Under the pieces are notes generated by a model. The model saw only the letters and a list, made by a program, of their open reading frames with translations. It was not told the DNA's origin and made no database searches. Positions 31,644-42,821 of a stretch of 64,000 nucleotides of DNA are shown in pieces. The stretch spans positions 1,626,977-1,690,976 of the forward strand of contig NW_006917091.1 of assembly GCF_000516985.1 (NCBI RefSeq), read 5' to 3'. This DNA is from Pestalotiopsis fici W106-1 (Eukaryota > Ascomycota > Sordariomycetes > Amphisphaeriales > Sporocadaceae). Every line of letters starts with the position of its first letter. The stretch's first letter is position 1. Both the position numbers and the translations under genes were made by a program.

Positions 31644-33429
31644 ATGAATACCGAGAAGCAGGCCGAGGACGGCATCCATCCGGCCGCCACGGCAGAGCAA
31701 GATGTCGACCTCACCAAGGTCGACATCAAGGATGAAACCGGAGACCTCGCCGTCAAGGCTTTGGCTGCCGGCGCCGTCGATGCGGAAATGTCCAAAAAGG
31801 TTCGGCAAAAGATTGACAGATACATTCTGCCCTTCCTATGTGTCACCTACGCGCTCCAGTTCATCGACAAGACATCACTGGGCTACAGTTCAGTGTACAA
31901 GATCATTGACGATAACAAACTCGTCGGTCAGGACTACTCATGGGTCTCGTCCATTTTCTGTGAGTACTCGAAATAAGCGGAATCCTATTTTTGCATTCTA
32001 AAACAAAGAATAAAAAAGCAACAAGAATTATAAACTGTTACATGTCAGTGGAAGACAAAGAGGCTAATATTACTTCATAAAAGATTTTGGTTATTTGCTA
32101 GCCGAGTACCCCGGAATCGCCATCCTCCAGCGCTTCCCCGTGGCAAAATTCATGGGCGTCAACATTGTCCTCTGGGGCATCGTGCTCATGTCGACGGCCG
32201 CGTGCTCGTCGTTTGCCGGGCTCGCCACGGCGCGCTTCATCCTCGGCATGACCGAGGCCACCATCTCGCCCGGCTTCGTGGCCGTGACGGGCATCTGGTG
32301 GACGCGGCAGGAGCAGGCCAGCCGCTCCGCCCTCTGGATCTCCTTTCTCGGCGTCGGCAGCTTCGTGGGCGTCTTGGTCGCCTACGGCATCGGCCATATC
32401 ACCGGCCACCTGCATCCGTGGCGGTATATTTACATCATCCTCGGCGCCGTCACCATTGTCTGGGGCGTCGTCTTTACCCTCTGCGTGCCCGACAGCCCGT
32501 CGCGGGTCAAGTGGCTGAGCGAGGAGGAAAAGGTGGCCGCCGTGCAGCGCGTCATCGAGAACAAGACGGGCACCAAGAGTCGGCGCTTTGTCCGCGAGCA
32601 GGTCGTCGAGGCGGCCCTGGACCCCAAGATTGTCATTCTGGGCCTCATATCCTTTGTCAACGCCCTGGCTTCCGGTGGCCTGTCGTTTGGCTCCCTCATC
32701 ATTTCTGGCCTCGGCTTCGGAGCCATTGAGACCACGTTGATGAACTTGCCCCTGTCTACTGTCCAATTGGTCGCCCAGCTTGGATGCGGTTATCTGACTT
32801 CCAAGATTTCGAATTCACGTCTACACATTGCATCTCTGGCCATGATTCCTCCTGTAAGTACACGCCGTTCTCAGGATTGCCAAAAGTACGCTGCACCAAG
32901 AGACTAACCAGCTGCGTAGATCATCGGCACCTGCTTGATTAACCAACTCGCGACCGACAACAAATGGGGCCGCCTCGTCGGCCTCTGGCTTCTAGGTTCA
33001 TATCCAGTGGGCTTCATGGTGATCCTGGGCCTGCTGTCGACCAACATTGCAGGGTCCACCAAGCGCTCCATGGCCTCGGGCTGGGTCTTTGTGTGCTACT
33101 GCGTCGGCCAGATTGCCGGGCCGCAGTTCTTCAAGTCCACCCAGGCGCCGGCCTACCACGGCGGCATCGCCGCCATGCTCGCGGGCTTTGTGCTCAACCT
33201 GGTGCTCAACCAGGTCCTGCGGTTCCTGTACGTGCGCGAGAACCGGCGCCGCGACCGCGCCATTGCCGGCAAGTCCGAGGAGGAGCTGGCCGAGATGCAG
33301 CGCGAGAGCGAGCTTCAGGGTTTCGAGGACGTGACGGATAAGAACAATGTAAGTCTGGAGTGATTCATGCATGTCCATGGCCAATATGTACTAACATCTT
33401 ACAAGGCCATGTTCCGTTATGTCATTTAA
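31644..33429 (+). CDS. Dal5-type MFS permease (allantoate/dipeptide family)
   Basis: Exons 31644..31959, 32084..32853, 32920..33348 and 33406..33429, 512 aa. Member of the anion:cation symporter family related to yeast Dal5, which imports allantoate, ureidosuccinate and some dipeptides; other fungal members carry nicotinate, pantothenate or similar acids. There are twelve membrane segments, the family start RQKIDRYILPFLCVTYALQFIDKTSLGYSS, and the central loop PDSPSRVKWLSEEE. Intron 3 has donor GTAAGT, branch site TACTAAC and acceptor ACAAG; splicing gives the ending DKNNAMFRYVI, matching the family's usual FRY-type C-terminus, while reading through would end in VSLE. Intron 1 joins SSIF to YFGYLLAEYP. 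Probably located in the plasma membrane. Its partner in context is the divergent M20 hydrolase. Confidence 0.92.
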
Positions 33430-33969
33430 CGGACCACAGTGATTAACTACTCAGCAGAGCCTGAGGTTACGACTATAATATGACATTAGACTTATACCCA
33501 ACTCGATCCAGTTCCCGATATATGGACAGTACTCCTCAGTCTTTGGTCTCTCCGAATACAATTTCTAATATACACTTTGCACGTGGCTTTGTTTGAGGTT
33601 ACATTATGGTGATTTGTTCAGATTTCAGACGACTTTGGACTCGTGTTGGAGATGATGATAATTCTAATTTCAATGATTCCCCTCTTAGGAATCCATCGAA
33701 AAGTCTCACTCATTTAGGGCGTGTAGATGGGCAGGTATACTTTGTATTTATGCGACACTAAGCAAGTCATTCGGGTTCATTTCCCATGTTTTCGTTCCGT
33801 CGTATACCGCTTTCTATCAAGGCACTAGGTCTTTCAAGACCTCTCATACTCAACAGCACATCTCTGAACCAAGAAGTCTCGGCTCGTTTTACCTGTTCCC
33901 CAGAAAAGTTAAGACTCTTGTATCCTCCGAGGGCTCCGACTTGAAATGATGGATTGGAACGACACGAAA
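33430..33969. other. Convergent 3' region
   Basis: 540 bp between the permease and the DOMON/b561 gene. Nothing recognisable besides presumed UTRs. Confidence 0.5.
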
Positions 33970-35605
33970 CTACCTTCTCGGCATCTCAATCTCCTCGCCG
34001 TGGGTCTGATTATACTTATCACGGCGGCTGCCCCCAATCTTTTCTCCAGCTCGAGCAGATGAACCACGACGATGGGTCGAAGACCCGCGGCGCCTGCGAG
34101 CGGCGACAAAGACCTTGATCGCGAGATACACGGCAGCGACAATGGCAGCCACCACGGCATAGGCAATCACGGCCCCACGCGAGGCGCCAGCCAGCTGCAG
34201 ACCCAGACCGCCGTTGATGACGCCGAGACTCATGAGAATGGAGCCGTAGGCGCGGTGGGCCGCAGAGATGGCGCCGCGTTGTGCCGTCTTGAGGTACTGT
34301 CGGTGGTGGAGGAAGCCGAGCACGGGTTGAATCACCATGAGGACGACCACGGCGGTGCCGAACATGGTGTGAGTGGCGGAGAAGTTCTATTTCATGAGCC
34401 AATTCTGTCAGCCCTCAAAGTCTTTGCTGTTGTCAAGTAACTATTGCCCAAGTAGGGGCAGTTCTGGCATTTTCACTTACAATAAAGGTCCGTTGGGCAG
34501 CCACGACACCAATTCCGAAACCAACCCACATCAGGATGAAACTGACCATTTGCCTACAAGATGAATGTATTGTCAGTATGATTATAAGAAAAAGCTTGCA
34601 CAGAGACCACGACAGTAGTGATTGTTTTCGGCGAAGAAAAGGCAAGTGACACGTACCAAGCAGCATGGAGAGCCCACTTGCCAAGGAGCGGCATGAGGAT
34701 TGAGCCGAGAGGATACATGATGATGAAGGTAATGGCCATGATGACGCCGTGAGCGGTGATGAGCTGGGCAGTTGAACTCTGGCTGGGTCCGCTACTGCCG
34801 CTGATTCCGCTGCTCGAGGTGCCTGACCCCGTGGATGAACCGCTGCTACCAGAGCTGCTTCCAGAGTCGCTGCTGCCATCACCAGAGGACGAACTATCGC
34901 CGCCACTGCTACTTGCGGCCACAAACGGGTTCGAATCCGAAGACACGGTCGCAGACTGCAGATTGACGGTCCAGCCATCCGTCCCGTCGTGCTGCGAAAT
35001 GTCGGCATTGGCATCCGTAGTGTCGAGGGCGGCACCGCTGTGCCAAGCGGCGATAAAGGAGGCGCTGGTGCTGCCAAGGCTCAGGGAGCCACCGTCCCAG
35101 CTGTTGCAATTCGTGCACAGGACATTGGCGCGCATTGTATCACCATCGACGCCCGAGCCGGCCAGCAAGGTGAGTTGGGCGGCCGTGGACGACGTGTCCT
35201 CGGTCGGCATGACGTGGTTGGTGCCCAGGCGCGGCGAGACCGTCACATTGCCGCTCCCGTCCGTGTAAACGACAAACATGTTGGAACCCGACATGCGCGA
35301 ACCGGTTCCCATTGCCAACCACGAGTACGTCGTTGGACCCTGGATCTGAAAGTAGAGATTTCCGGAACCTGACGAGGCAGCGGCCTCGGTTACGGCCACG
35401 CTGAAGCAGATGTCGCTCGTTGAGCATTTCTGCTGAATCTCTGCTGAGCCGAGTCCTGCACATGTGAGAGCGGCTGGGTGAACTTTGGGTTAGCCAGTTA
35501 TTCTTCCCAAAGATATGGCGGTGTTTGTCTGTGACTATTTGAGGAGTGAAAGCATTGAAGTTGTGTTGACTTACACAAGGCCGCGGCCGTGAATGAAGAG
35601 CGCAT
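33970..35605 (-). CDS. DOMON / cytochrome b561 membrane protein
   Basis: Exons (minus) 35605..35575, 35473..34657, 34553..34481 and 34386..33970, 445 aa. A signal peptide (MRSSFTAAALSALTCAGLGSA) precedes an extracellular DOMON domain, the cellobiose-dehydrogenase-type heme b fold (CSTSDICFSVAV.., WLAMGTGSRM with a candidate Met ligand). Next is a Ser/Gly-rich linker (about residues 215-255), then a cytochrome b561-type membrane domain whose histidines lie in ITAHGV, KWALHAAWQ, SATHTMFG and AAHRAYG. The tail is cytosolic and Arg-rich. Such proteins are thought to pass electrons across the plasma membrane, linked to ferric reduction or ascorbate-like donors; the physiological partner is unknown. 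Intron 1 splits the signal peptide; all joins preserve frame. The unusually repetitive Ser/Gly linker is likely O-glycosylated (inference). Confidence 0.88.
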
Positions 35606-38600
35606 AGTTGAATGGACACTCGTTTTCCCCGAGTGCCACGGATCGATTCGATGGAGATAAAGGCAAAAGAAAAGTCTCGGGTGTTTTCCACAGGGACCGA
35701 GGGGGATTATTTATTTAGGAAAACAAAGAAAACACCTCTGCGTCACCAAAAATTAGCTTCCAGCCTTTGGTGTCCCAAGTGACGGCAGATGTTGGGTTGG
35801 TTGTGTCTGTGTGTTTGAGATTTACCCAAAGAGGAATGCAAGGTAAACGAACCGAGTAGAGCAGAGAGCAGAACGCGCTATCAGATTGGAACACGGCCTG
35901 GCGTGAAGACGGACCAAACGGGACAAAATGAGAGACAATGACTTGGACTGATGCTCGACCCGCCACGGCGTAGAGCAAAGCAGACAGCACACAGCCTTGA
36001 CCGTAGCTGACGGTTTGTTGTATCGCACCAGACAATGTTGCTAGCTGGTATGTTTTCTAGTGCTTATTTATGAAGCGACGCTCTTTCGAGACCGGGTCAG
36101 GGAAAAAGCGTGGCAGCCACGAGGTGAGAAAGATGGGTATAATATGATTTCTATCAAATGGATGACGAGTTTCTTTTTTTCTTTTCTGAAAATGGATTGT
36201 CAGACACAATTACAAATTATGTATTTGGCCTAAGGGAAATGCCTCGGGGAGCGTCTTGTCAAAGGTGAAAAATATCATCTAGTTATTCAGCCCGGATTTC
36301 AGCTCCCCTTTATCATTGTTTCCTCCTGCACATGCAACGGATTTACATAACCCAAAACGACATGTCCAATGTCTTGGGAATGACGCCAGCGGGGGCCAAT
36401 AAACGGGCAGACATTGACACTGTCCATGGGCACTCGGCAAGCAGCCCGTGTTACATCCCCCCCAAATTCTCCATTTAAGAGCTCTTGGTATTCTGGGGGC
36501 GTCCGGAGGACCTATTTCACTTGGCAAGGACTAGATACTGCTGACAATTGATGAGAATATCATTCAGCGATTGGCTTGGGGGGGACGACGATCGTCGGTG
36601 TCCCGGGGGGCCCAAGGGCCAAGGCAAAGGTGGTTAAAAGGCTAAGGTCAATGCAAAACGGGCTGATGCATGCTGCGTGCCAAGGTGCCGGTAGCGACTC
36701 AATATCTACAAGGTTTAGACGTATTGTGCCAAACATATCCTCTTGTTTTTTCTTTTTCAGCCCAAATACCTGGGTACTGACATACACAGCCACGATAAGG
36801 GTGATGACGACGCCTGCTGGCGAATGCCAAGGTGCGCGAACAGATGCATATACATGCACACACACCATCCGTACACATTTACATGGCTTGCAGGAACGGA
36901 AGAGCTGATAGCATACATACATTACACATTCGGGGCTTCATAGAAAACCCACACACGCGCATCTCGCTAGGGTCGAAGCGGTCCTTGGCGCCGTCGTGAT
37001 TGGCTTTGCCTCGTGCCACAGAATACCAATAAGTGTTTGTCCGGGGGAAATGAGAAGAAAGAGGGGTCCGTTCGTGGGGCTTATTAGGTAGGTATCTACT
37101 ACATTAGGGGGAGATTCGTAGGTATGGAGATGATAGCTGTTCTGGCACAGCATAGACACAAGGTCAAGTTCATGGGTATCTTGGGCATGTACGTAGGCAA
37201 AAGGTTGACAAAGACACATCCCTCCCGATTGTGATATGTGTCAGCATGCTCTTGAGAGAAAACGTGCTTGGCGTCAGCGGGGATGGGATAGTTGGCCAAG
37301 GCACCGAGGCAGGCTGAGTAAACGTTCTTTCTAACCGTCCCCGAATGCTTGGTAGGTTTTTTGGAATTGGAAAAGCCAGAGAATGCATCTCGAATTTCCA
37401 TCATCCTTGACCATTCGCGCTCCGCCCCTGATTTAGCTTTAAACGTTCTTATATTACAGTAGTCTTTTTAACCCAAATCCGGCAAATGAGGTCTAGAAAC
37501 CATTTGTCGCGCCAAGGATTTAAACTAAGGTTTTATGGTTGATGTACAGTGCTACCGCGATCCTGGGGTTTCGTGAGGCTTAGATCAGAGGCTAATCTTT
37601 TTGGGCGTAATTCGTTTCCCGAGGTCCGGTAGATGATGATGGGTTCAACCACCGTTGTGAATAGAACCACTCGTCAAAATCGCGGAGATGGGCGCTGCCA
37701 GCAAGCATGAAACCGATTGCCGTATGATCCATGCAGAATCTTTCACCTTGCTTCCCTGAAAGAAACCGTCTTCATTCGTGTTTAATCCGTCAAGGCTTGA
37801 TCGGTCATCAATTTGCACAGTTAGACCCCTCCCATCCATAGCCTTTTGAGTGGAGTAGCCCGTAGACCATACGTATATCGTATTCCACAACCAGTTCCTT
37901 TCTCAATCAAGACTTGGTTGTGGATCGACACTTGCATGAGCGTCGTCAGAGTATACACACAAGTGGCTAAACACATGCTTCAAATCTGATACTGTAATCA
38001 AGAAAGCGTCTCCAAATCATGACGCTTCACGACTTGCTTGGCCTGCTTGGATCTTGACGGACTAGAGACCATTTACTTGGAACTCCAAAATGTGATGGCA
38101 TAATCAACAATTGACACCGGCGTTGATATTGTGGCCACTTAAATTCGTTGGTCCATCGCATCACCGACTCCTTTCTTTGCCCAGAATGCCGATCACTTAT
38201 TAAAGAGCGTGGAGTTGCTGTATAGTAAAGAGCGGCTTTGAAAGCTACCTAACTGTGCTATTTCTAAATTTCCGTTTTTGGCAAATGAAGGAGACAGTGA
38301 CCAAGCCAGATTGCGGCTTATACCCAGATACGGATACCAGAAAATAGGTTTCTGGGCATAGTCTTGGAAAGTCGAGTAAGGTGAGGCGCTAGCTAGCTAA
38401 TAGCTTGGCCAACGGGACAGCGGTCGCGGTCAAACGTCAATCGGACAAGAACAACAGATAAAAATGTTTGGAGTATTCCGGAAAGATCGGGAGAATCAAA
38501 ATCATGGTTTTGTTCGTGTCAGAATCTCTTATCTGATAACTCGCTGCACCGCGTGGCCGGCAGAACTTGAAACGAGGCAGGGGGAACACGGCAGCGAATA

Positions 38601-38972
38601 TCTACAGTCATGATTGGTCTCTACTCCGCAGCTTTGTCGTCAGCAAGCAAGGAAACCATATTTGCACTCACGAGCGGTGAATACAAACAGCGCTGCAAAT
38701 TCCCCATCGTGATTGTGAGCCCCATCCTACTGGGAGGCCTCCTAGAAAACATTTTGTAACTATGCCCGTCCGTTCCTTTCTACTCCGTAACGCCATTGAA
38801 CCTGATTACGATCCTCGGGGGCTGCACCCTCTCAAGCCACTGAACCAACCGAACCAACCAAATATTTCGAGGCGCAACCTCTAATGCTGTCTTGTCTTGC
38901 AGTAGGTATATATCTAGCATATCTAGTATATCCTGTCCTATACAGTCTTGTTTCTCTGTTCAATCTCGATTC
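35606..38972. other. Gene-free region
   Basis: 3.4 kb. Contains a G-run and hairpin-forming palindrome near 36575-36615, short ORFs lacking domains, and the 3' UTR of the kinase gene on the right. No gene supported. Confidence 0.5.
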
Positions 38973-40505
38973 TTATGCCTCCCCAGCCAGGAAACCCGCA
39001 TTATCGAGCAAGCTGCTTGAGGCAACAAAGCTGAATCCACCAAAAGGATCCTCCTTGAAGCCATCCTTGTTCTTGATAGACTCTGCACCCCAAGGGTCCT
39101 TGGCTGTGATGACGGGGCTGAGCGGGAGATCAGTGAACTCGGGCGCAAAGTTCTCCGCCAATTCAGGATCCGTAATCATCGGCTGCAGAGGCGGCTCAAG
39201 CTCTCTGGCCTCGAGCTTCTTCCAGTCAATCTTGCGGAAAAATCGGTGCTTCTTGAGAGTCTGAAGGTCCTTGGGCATGTTTCCACCGAGTCGCTTCTTT
39301 GGATTCTTGTTGAGAAGACGCGTGAGCAGATCCTTTGCGTCGGGGCTGAGAAAGTAGGGGAGCACGAGCTTCTGGTTGAGAATGTTGTGCTGGATCTTGG
39401 CATGATTGCCGCCCCTAAAAGGTGGGTTGCCCGTCATCAGGTCGTAGCCCAAAGCTCCAAACGACCACCAGTCGACAGCCTTGCCATACTTGTCACCGCG
39501 AACCACCTCGGGTGCCATGTACTCAACAGTTCCCAGAATAGACTTGCAGCAGTCCTCCTCATCAAGAGGGACTTGGGAGGACAGCCCAAAGTCCGTCAGG
39601 AGCAGGTTTCCCTTGGCATCCAAGAGGCAGTTCTCGGGCTTCAGATCGCGGTAGATGACGCCCAAGTTATCGTGGAGGTGCGACAAGGCAATGATCATTT
39701 GTGCCATGTAGAAAGCCGCCACTGGCTCAGGGAACATTTTCTCTGTGTTGAGGTGAGTAAAGAGCTCACCGCCCTGGCCATACTCGAGAATGAGATAGAG
39801 CTTCTCGTGATCCTGAAATGCGTAGTACAGGTTGACGACAAAGGGGTGTCGGTTGACCGACTCGAGGATCTGGCGCTCAGTCTTTGTCTGCTCCACCAGT
39901 TTCTTGTGAACAACGACCGAGGCCTTCTTGAACTGCTTCTGCGCATACAAGCGACCAGTTGCACGCTGTCTCACGAGAAGCACGGTGCCATAGGTTCCTT
40001 TGCCCAGACAGCGCAGGGGCTCAAAATCATCAGCTTGTACCTTGCGCTGGACAAGTCCACCTTCAATCGCACCAAACTTGGGCTTCTCGCGGACACTTTC
40101 GCTAACAAACTCGTGCTCCAGAGCGACTTCGTAGCTAGTCGAACCGTTCTCGGAAATGTCATCATCACTACGACCCAGCGCACTATGCTGGCTGTTGGTG
40201 CGAGTCATCATGGTGGTGGTACGGCTGTCACTGTAGCCCGTCATGGTGCTGGTGCGGGAGTCGCTCAGGCTGAGTGGCTCCAGCTGCATGCGCAGCTTGG
40301 CGATGCCGCTGATGGCGGGGGAGTTGTGGGCGCGGAGGAGGGGGCTGCAGTTTGCGCTGACCACATCGTCGAGTCGACGTCCGTTGCCTCGGCGGGCGGT
40401 CAAGGGAGGTGTCGCGCAGTGGTCAGAGTCCTCATCGCCCGAGGTGACGGGCGCTGTGCCGAATCCACGCACAGTGGAGAGTGCCGGGGCCGCCTTTGGC
40501 ATCAT
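38973..40505 (-). CDS. AGC-family protein kinase, Psk1/S6K-like
   Basis: Intronless, 510 aa. Ser/Thr kinase resembling fission-yeast Psk1 and budding-yeast Ypk3, the TORC1-linked kinases acting on ribosomal protein S6. A Ser-rich N-terminus (1-160) precedes the kinase domain: LGKGTYG loop at 167-173, ATP-binding Lys 190 (YAQK), YRDLKPEN at 285-292 (catalytic D287), DFG at 305-307, activation segment KSILGTVEYMAPE ending at 333. The AGC C-tail has a turn motif LPLSP and a hydrophobic motif F-G-G-F-S-F at 488-493, whose Ser492 is the expected TORC1-type site. No C1, C2, PH or HR1 domain, which argues against PKC or Sch9. The start could be either of the two adjacent ATGs. Confidence 0.92.
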   Translation of the reverse strand: MMPKAAPALSTVRGFGTAPVTSGDEDSDHCATPPLTARRGNGRRLDDVVSANCSPLLRAHNSPAISGIAKLRMQLEPLSLSDSRTSTMTGYSDSRTTTMMTRTNSQHSALGRSDDDISENGSTSYEVALEHEFVSESVREKPKFGAIEGGLVQRKVQADDFEPLRCLGKGTYGTVLLVRQRATGRLYAQKQFKKASVVVHKKLVEQTKTERQILESVNRHPFVVNLYYAFQDHEKLYLILEYGQGGELFTHLNTEKMFPEPVAAFYMAQMIIALSHLHDNLGVIYRDLKPENCLLDAKGNLLLTDFGLSSQVPLDEEDCCKSILGTVEYMAPEVVRGDKYGKAVDWWSFGALGYDLMTGNPPFRGGNHAKIQHNILNQKLVLPYFLSPDAKDLLTRLLNKNPKKRLGGNMPKDLQTLKKHRFFRKIDWKKLEARELEPPLQPMITDPELAENFAPEFTDLPLSPVITAKDPWGAESIKNKDGFKEDPFGGFSFVASSSLLDNAGFLAGEA

Positions 40506-42821
40506 GGTGACGGCTGTGTGAATGGTGCTGTGGCGACTGGGTGTTATAAATCGAAAAATGTAATCTGTTTGATATCTTCTAGAGAGAAGCGACGCTCACT
40601 CCAACGCCGAGTCTCTTCCTCCTCCCTAGAAATTGCTCAGCCCTCTCCGATTCAAGGCAGGCTGGATTGGCCTGCTCGTCGACGCTCGGCTTCAATGCGT
40701 GGCTCAAAGATTGATCGGTGGGTTTTCTGGTTGGCGGAAACGCGCATCTGGAGCTGGAAAAGAAGCGAAGAAAGAAAAAGATCCTCTGAATGTTGTATAT
40801 GCATTTGGCGATTGCGAAGAGGTCGGAAAGGTGCGCTGTAATATCGAGCTATTCACCCCAAAGTGGTGTGTTGAGGGAGAGAAAAAGAGAAGAAAGAGAC
40901 TTTGGAGTGAGCCGCTGGAAGGGCCAAGGATAAAACAAGGCAGCGCTGCTGGCCAACTCCGAATCAATCACAAGCCAAAGAAAAGTCATCCCACCTCTAG
41001 TTGCTACTGCCACCCGCCGCTGGGCAATCGGGGATAATCGCCCTAATCGAACCCCAAGGATTACGCCAAATTTTTCCTCACTTGACCCACTGGAACAAGT
41101 CCCAAAATCCCAATCCAGCGCCCAACTTTAGCGGTCTCATCCTCCCCGTGGGGCCGCAAATGGATTTTTCCTCCTCAGCGCTTTTTCTAACTGGCAGTTG
41201 CCCCCTGGCATGGCAAAACCCAAAAAAATCAAACCCCGGAACCTTTATGTCGATCATTTGCAGGACCAGTAATTAAATGCGACTTATTACCATGTAATGC
41301 GCATGCACTTGTAGAATTGGGTCACTCCTTTTTCATTTTCTTGAAAATCATCACAAGATCATCATAGGTACGACCTACTCATTACTTGAAAATTGTATTT
41401 CATCGTTCTGTTCGTGTTGCCTGCCGTCTTGTTACATCCTCTCCAGTGAGCCGACGACAGCCACCAGCCGTGACCTATTGCTTAGCGGCCTTCTACATCA
41501 GGCAATTATAACAGGGTCCATTCTGTTGTTGCCAAATCTGCATACGTTAACCATCTCGCTTATTGCGTCTAGACTTCTGGCCTTTCGCCTGCCGAGAGTT
41601 CAAAAGAGTGAAATAAGCGGGTGAGTACTAGCACAACCGACTTTAACTCTGGCATGTCTGGGTTGCTTGTCAGTCAGGCCACGCACGCAAGCCACGCGCT
41701 GGCCATCACAGTTGAGTGAGACAAGGAATGTCCTGTAGGATTCTTGGGCGTCCGCATCCGAACCCCCGCTTGTGAAACATTGAAATAGATCTGTCCTTTT
41801 GACTAGCTCAAGCCTGTAAGGTTCTCGTCAGAGCTGAATAAGTAACCTTGGTAACTTTCAATGTTGTTGGCATTCTTTGCATAAACTTTTTTGCCCGCAT
41901 CCCTCTGAAATAACCAGCTTTGACTCTATCGGGTCAATTTGCTGATCACACAGCCGGTAATCGTTTGCTGTAAGGGTTCAATAATGTTGTTTCTCGGGTT
42001 CCAATGTTACCTTGCGGTGATCACTGCGACCCTGTATTATTCTCATCAAGAACAATTACAAACGTGTAACATAGACATCCTCCGGTCTCGTGTATTTTCA
42101 TCCTGACAGGGCAAGACATTTTACCAAAATCTCGACTCAATCTTCATGGGGCTTGGCATTGATGCTAGCGTTACTCTCACGCCCAGACCAATACACATAT
42201 ATTTTTGCAAATACTTGACGTCATGATTCAATATACCTGTGCATAATTGGAAAGCCGAGTGCTTGGGTGGGTAGATGGATAGTCATCTGATTATATCATG
42301 ATCCGTCATGGTTATTTCAATTCTTGCTTGCCCGGGAATCACAGGACAGTATGAGCATTCAAGTACTAGTCAGCACTTTCACTGTGAAACTGATGATGAC
42401 CTTGGAAAATCATCATTAGCTGGTGAAGTAACAGGTCTCTTGATCTTATCAATAAAGTGTCAGGACGCAGTGATGGACGTCAAGTAAAGGCTGGATCCAG
42501 TCGAATTATTGCTTCTTCGATGCGATATGAGTTTCTAAACCCGATGGCCATTCCATGCAAATACAGAACAAAAAAAGGTATATATCAAAAGCAAACCAGG
42601 GCCCCAAAACAGGCCAACGCAATGCCATGCCGATACAGAATGCTTCATACAAACTTGCCCCCAATGTTTCTATCCAATGGCTTGAGTTTTGTGCCCTCAA
42701 GTTCCATTAATTGTTGCTCTATAATCAATGTCCTCCTTTTCACCCAGCCCGTATTGCTGTTTTCAGTGACAACAGGCTCTTCCTTGTTCTCCTTTTTGCG
42801 ATTTTTGCAAGCATCATTTCC
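40506..42821. other. Gene-free region
   Basis: 2.3 kb upstream of the kinase and downstream of the PH-domain gene. A/G-rich leader-like tracts at 40740-40930. No ORF with recognisable domains. Confidence 0.5.

Noticed and set aside
34920..34940. Box B-like GGTTCGAATCC
   Set aside because: Lies inside the DOMON protein exon with no tRNA fold around it.
39246..40841. 531-codon plus-strand ORF
   Set aside because: Exact antisense of the AGC kinase gene; no domain and its length follows from the codon bias of the real gene.
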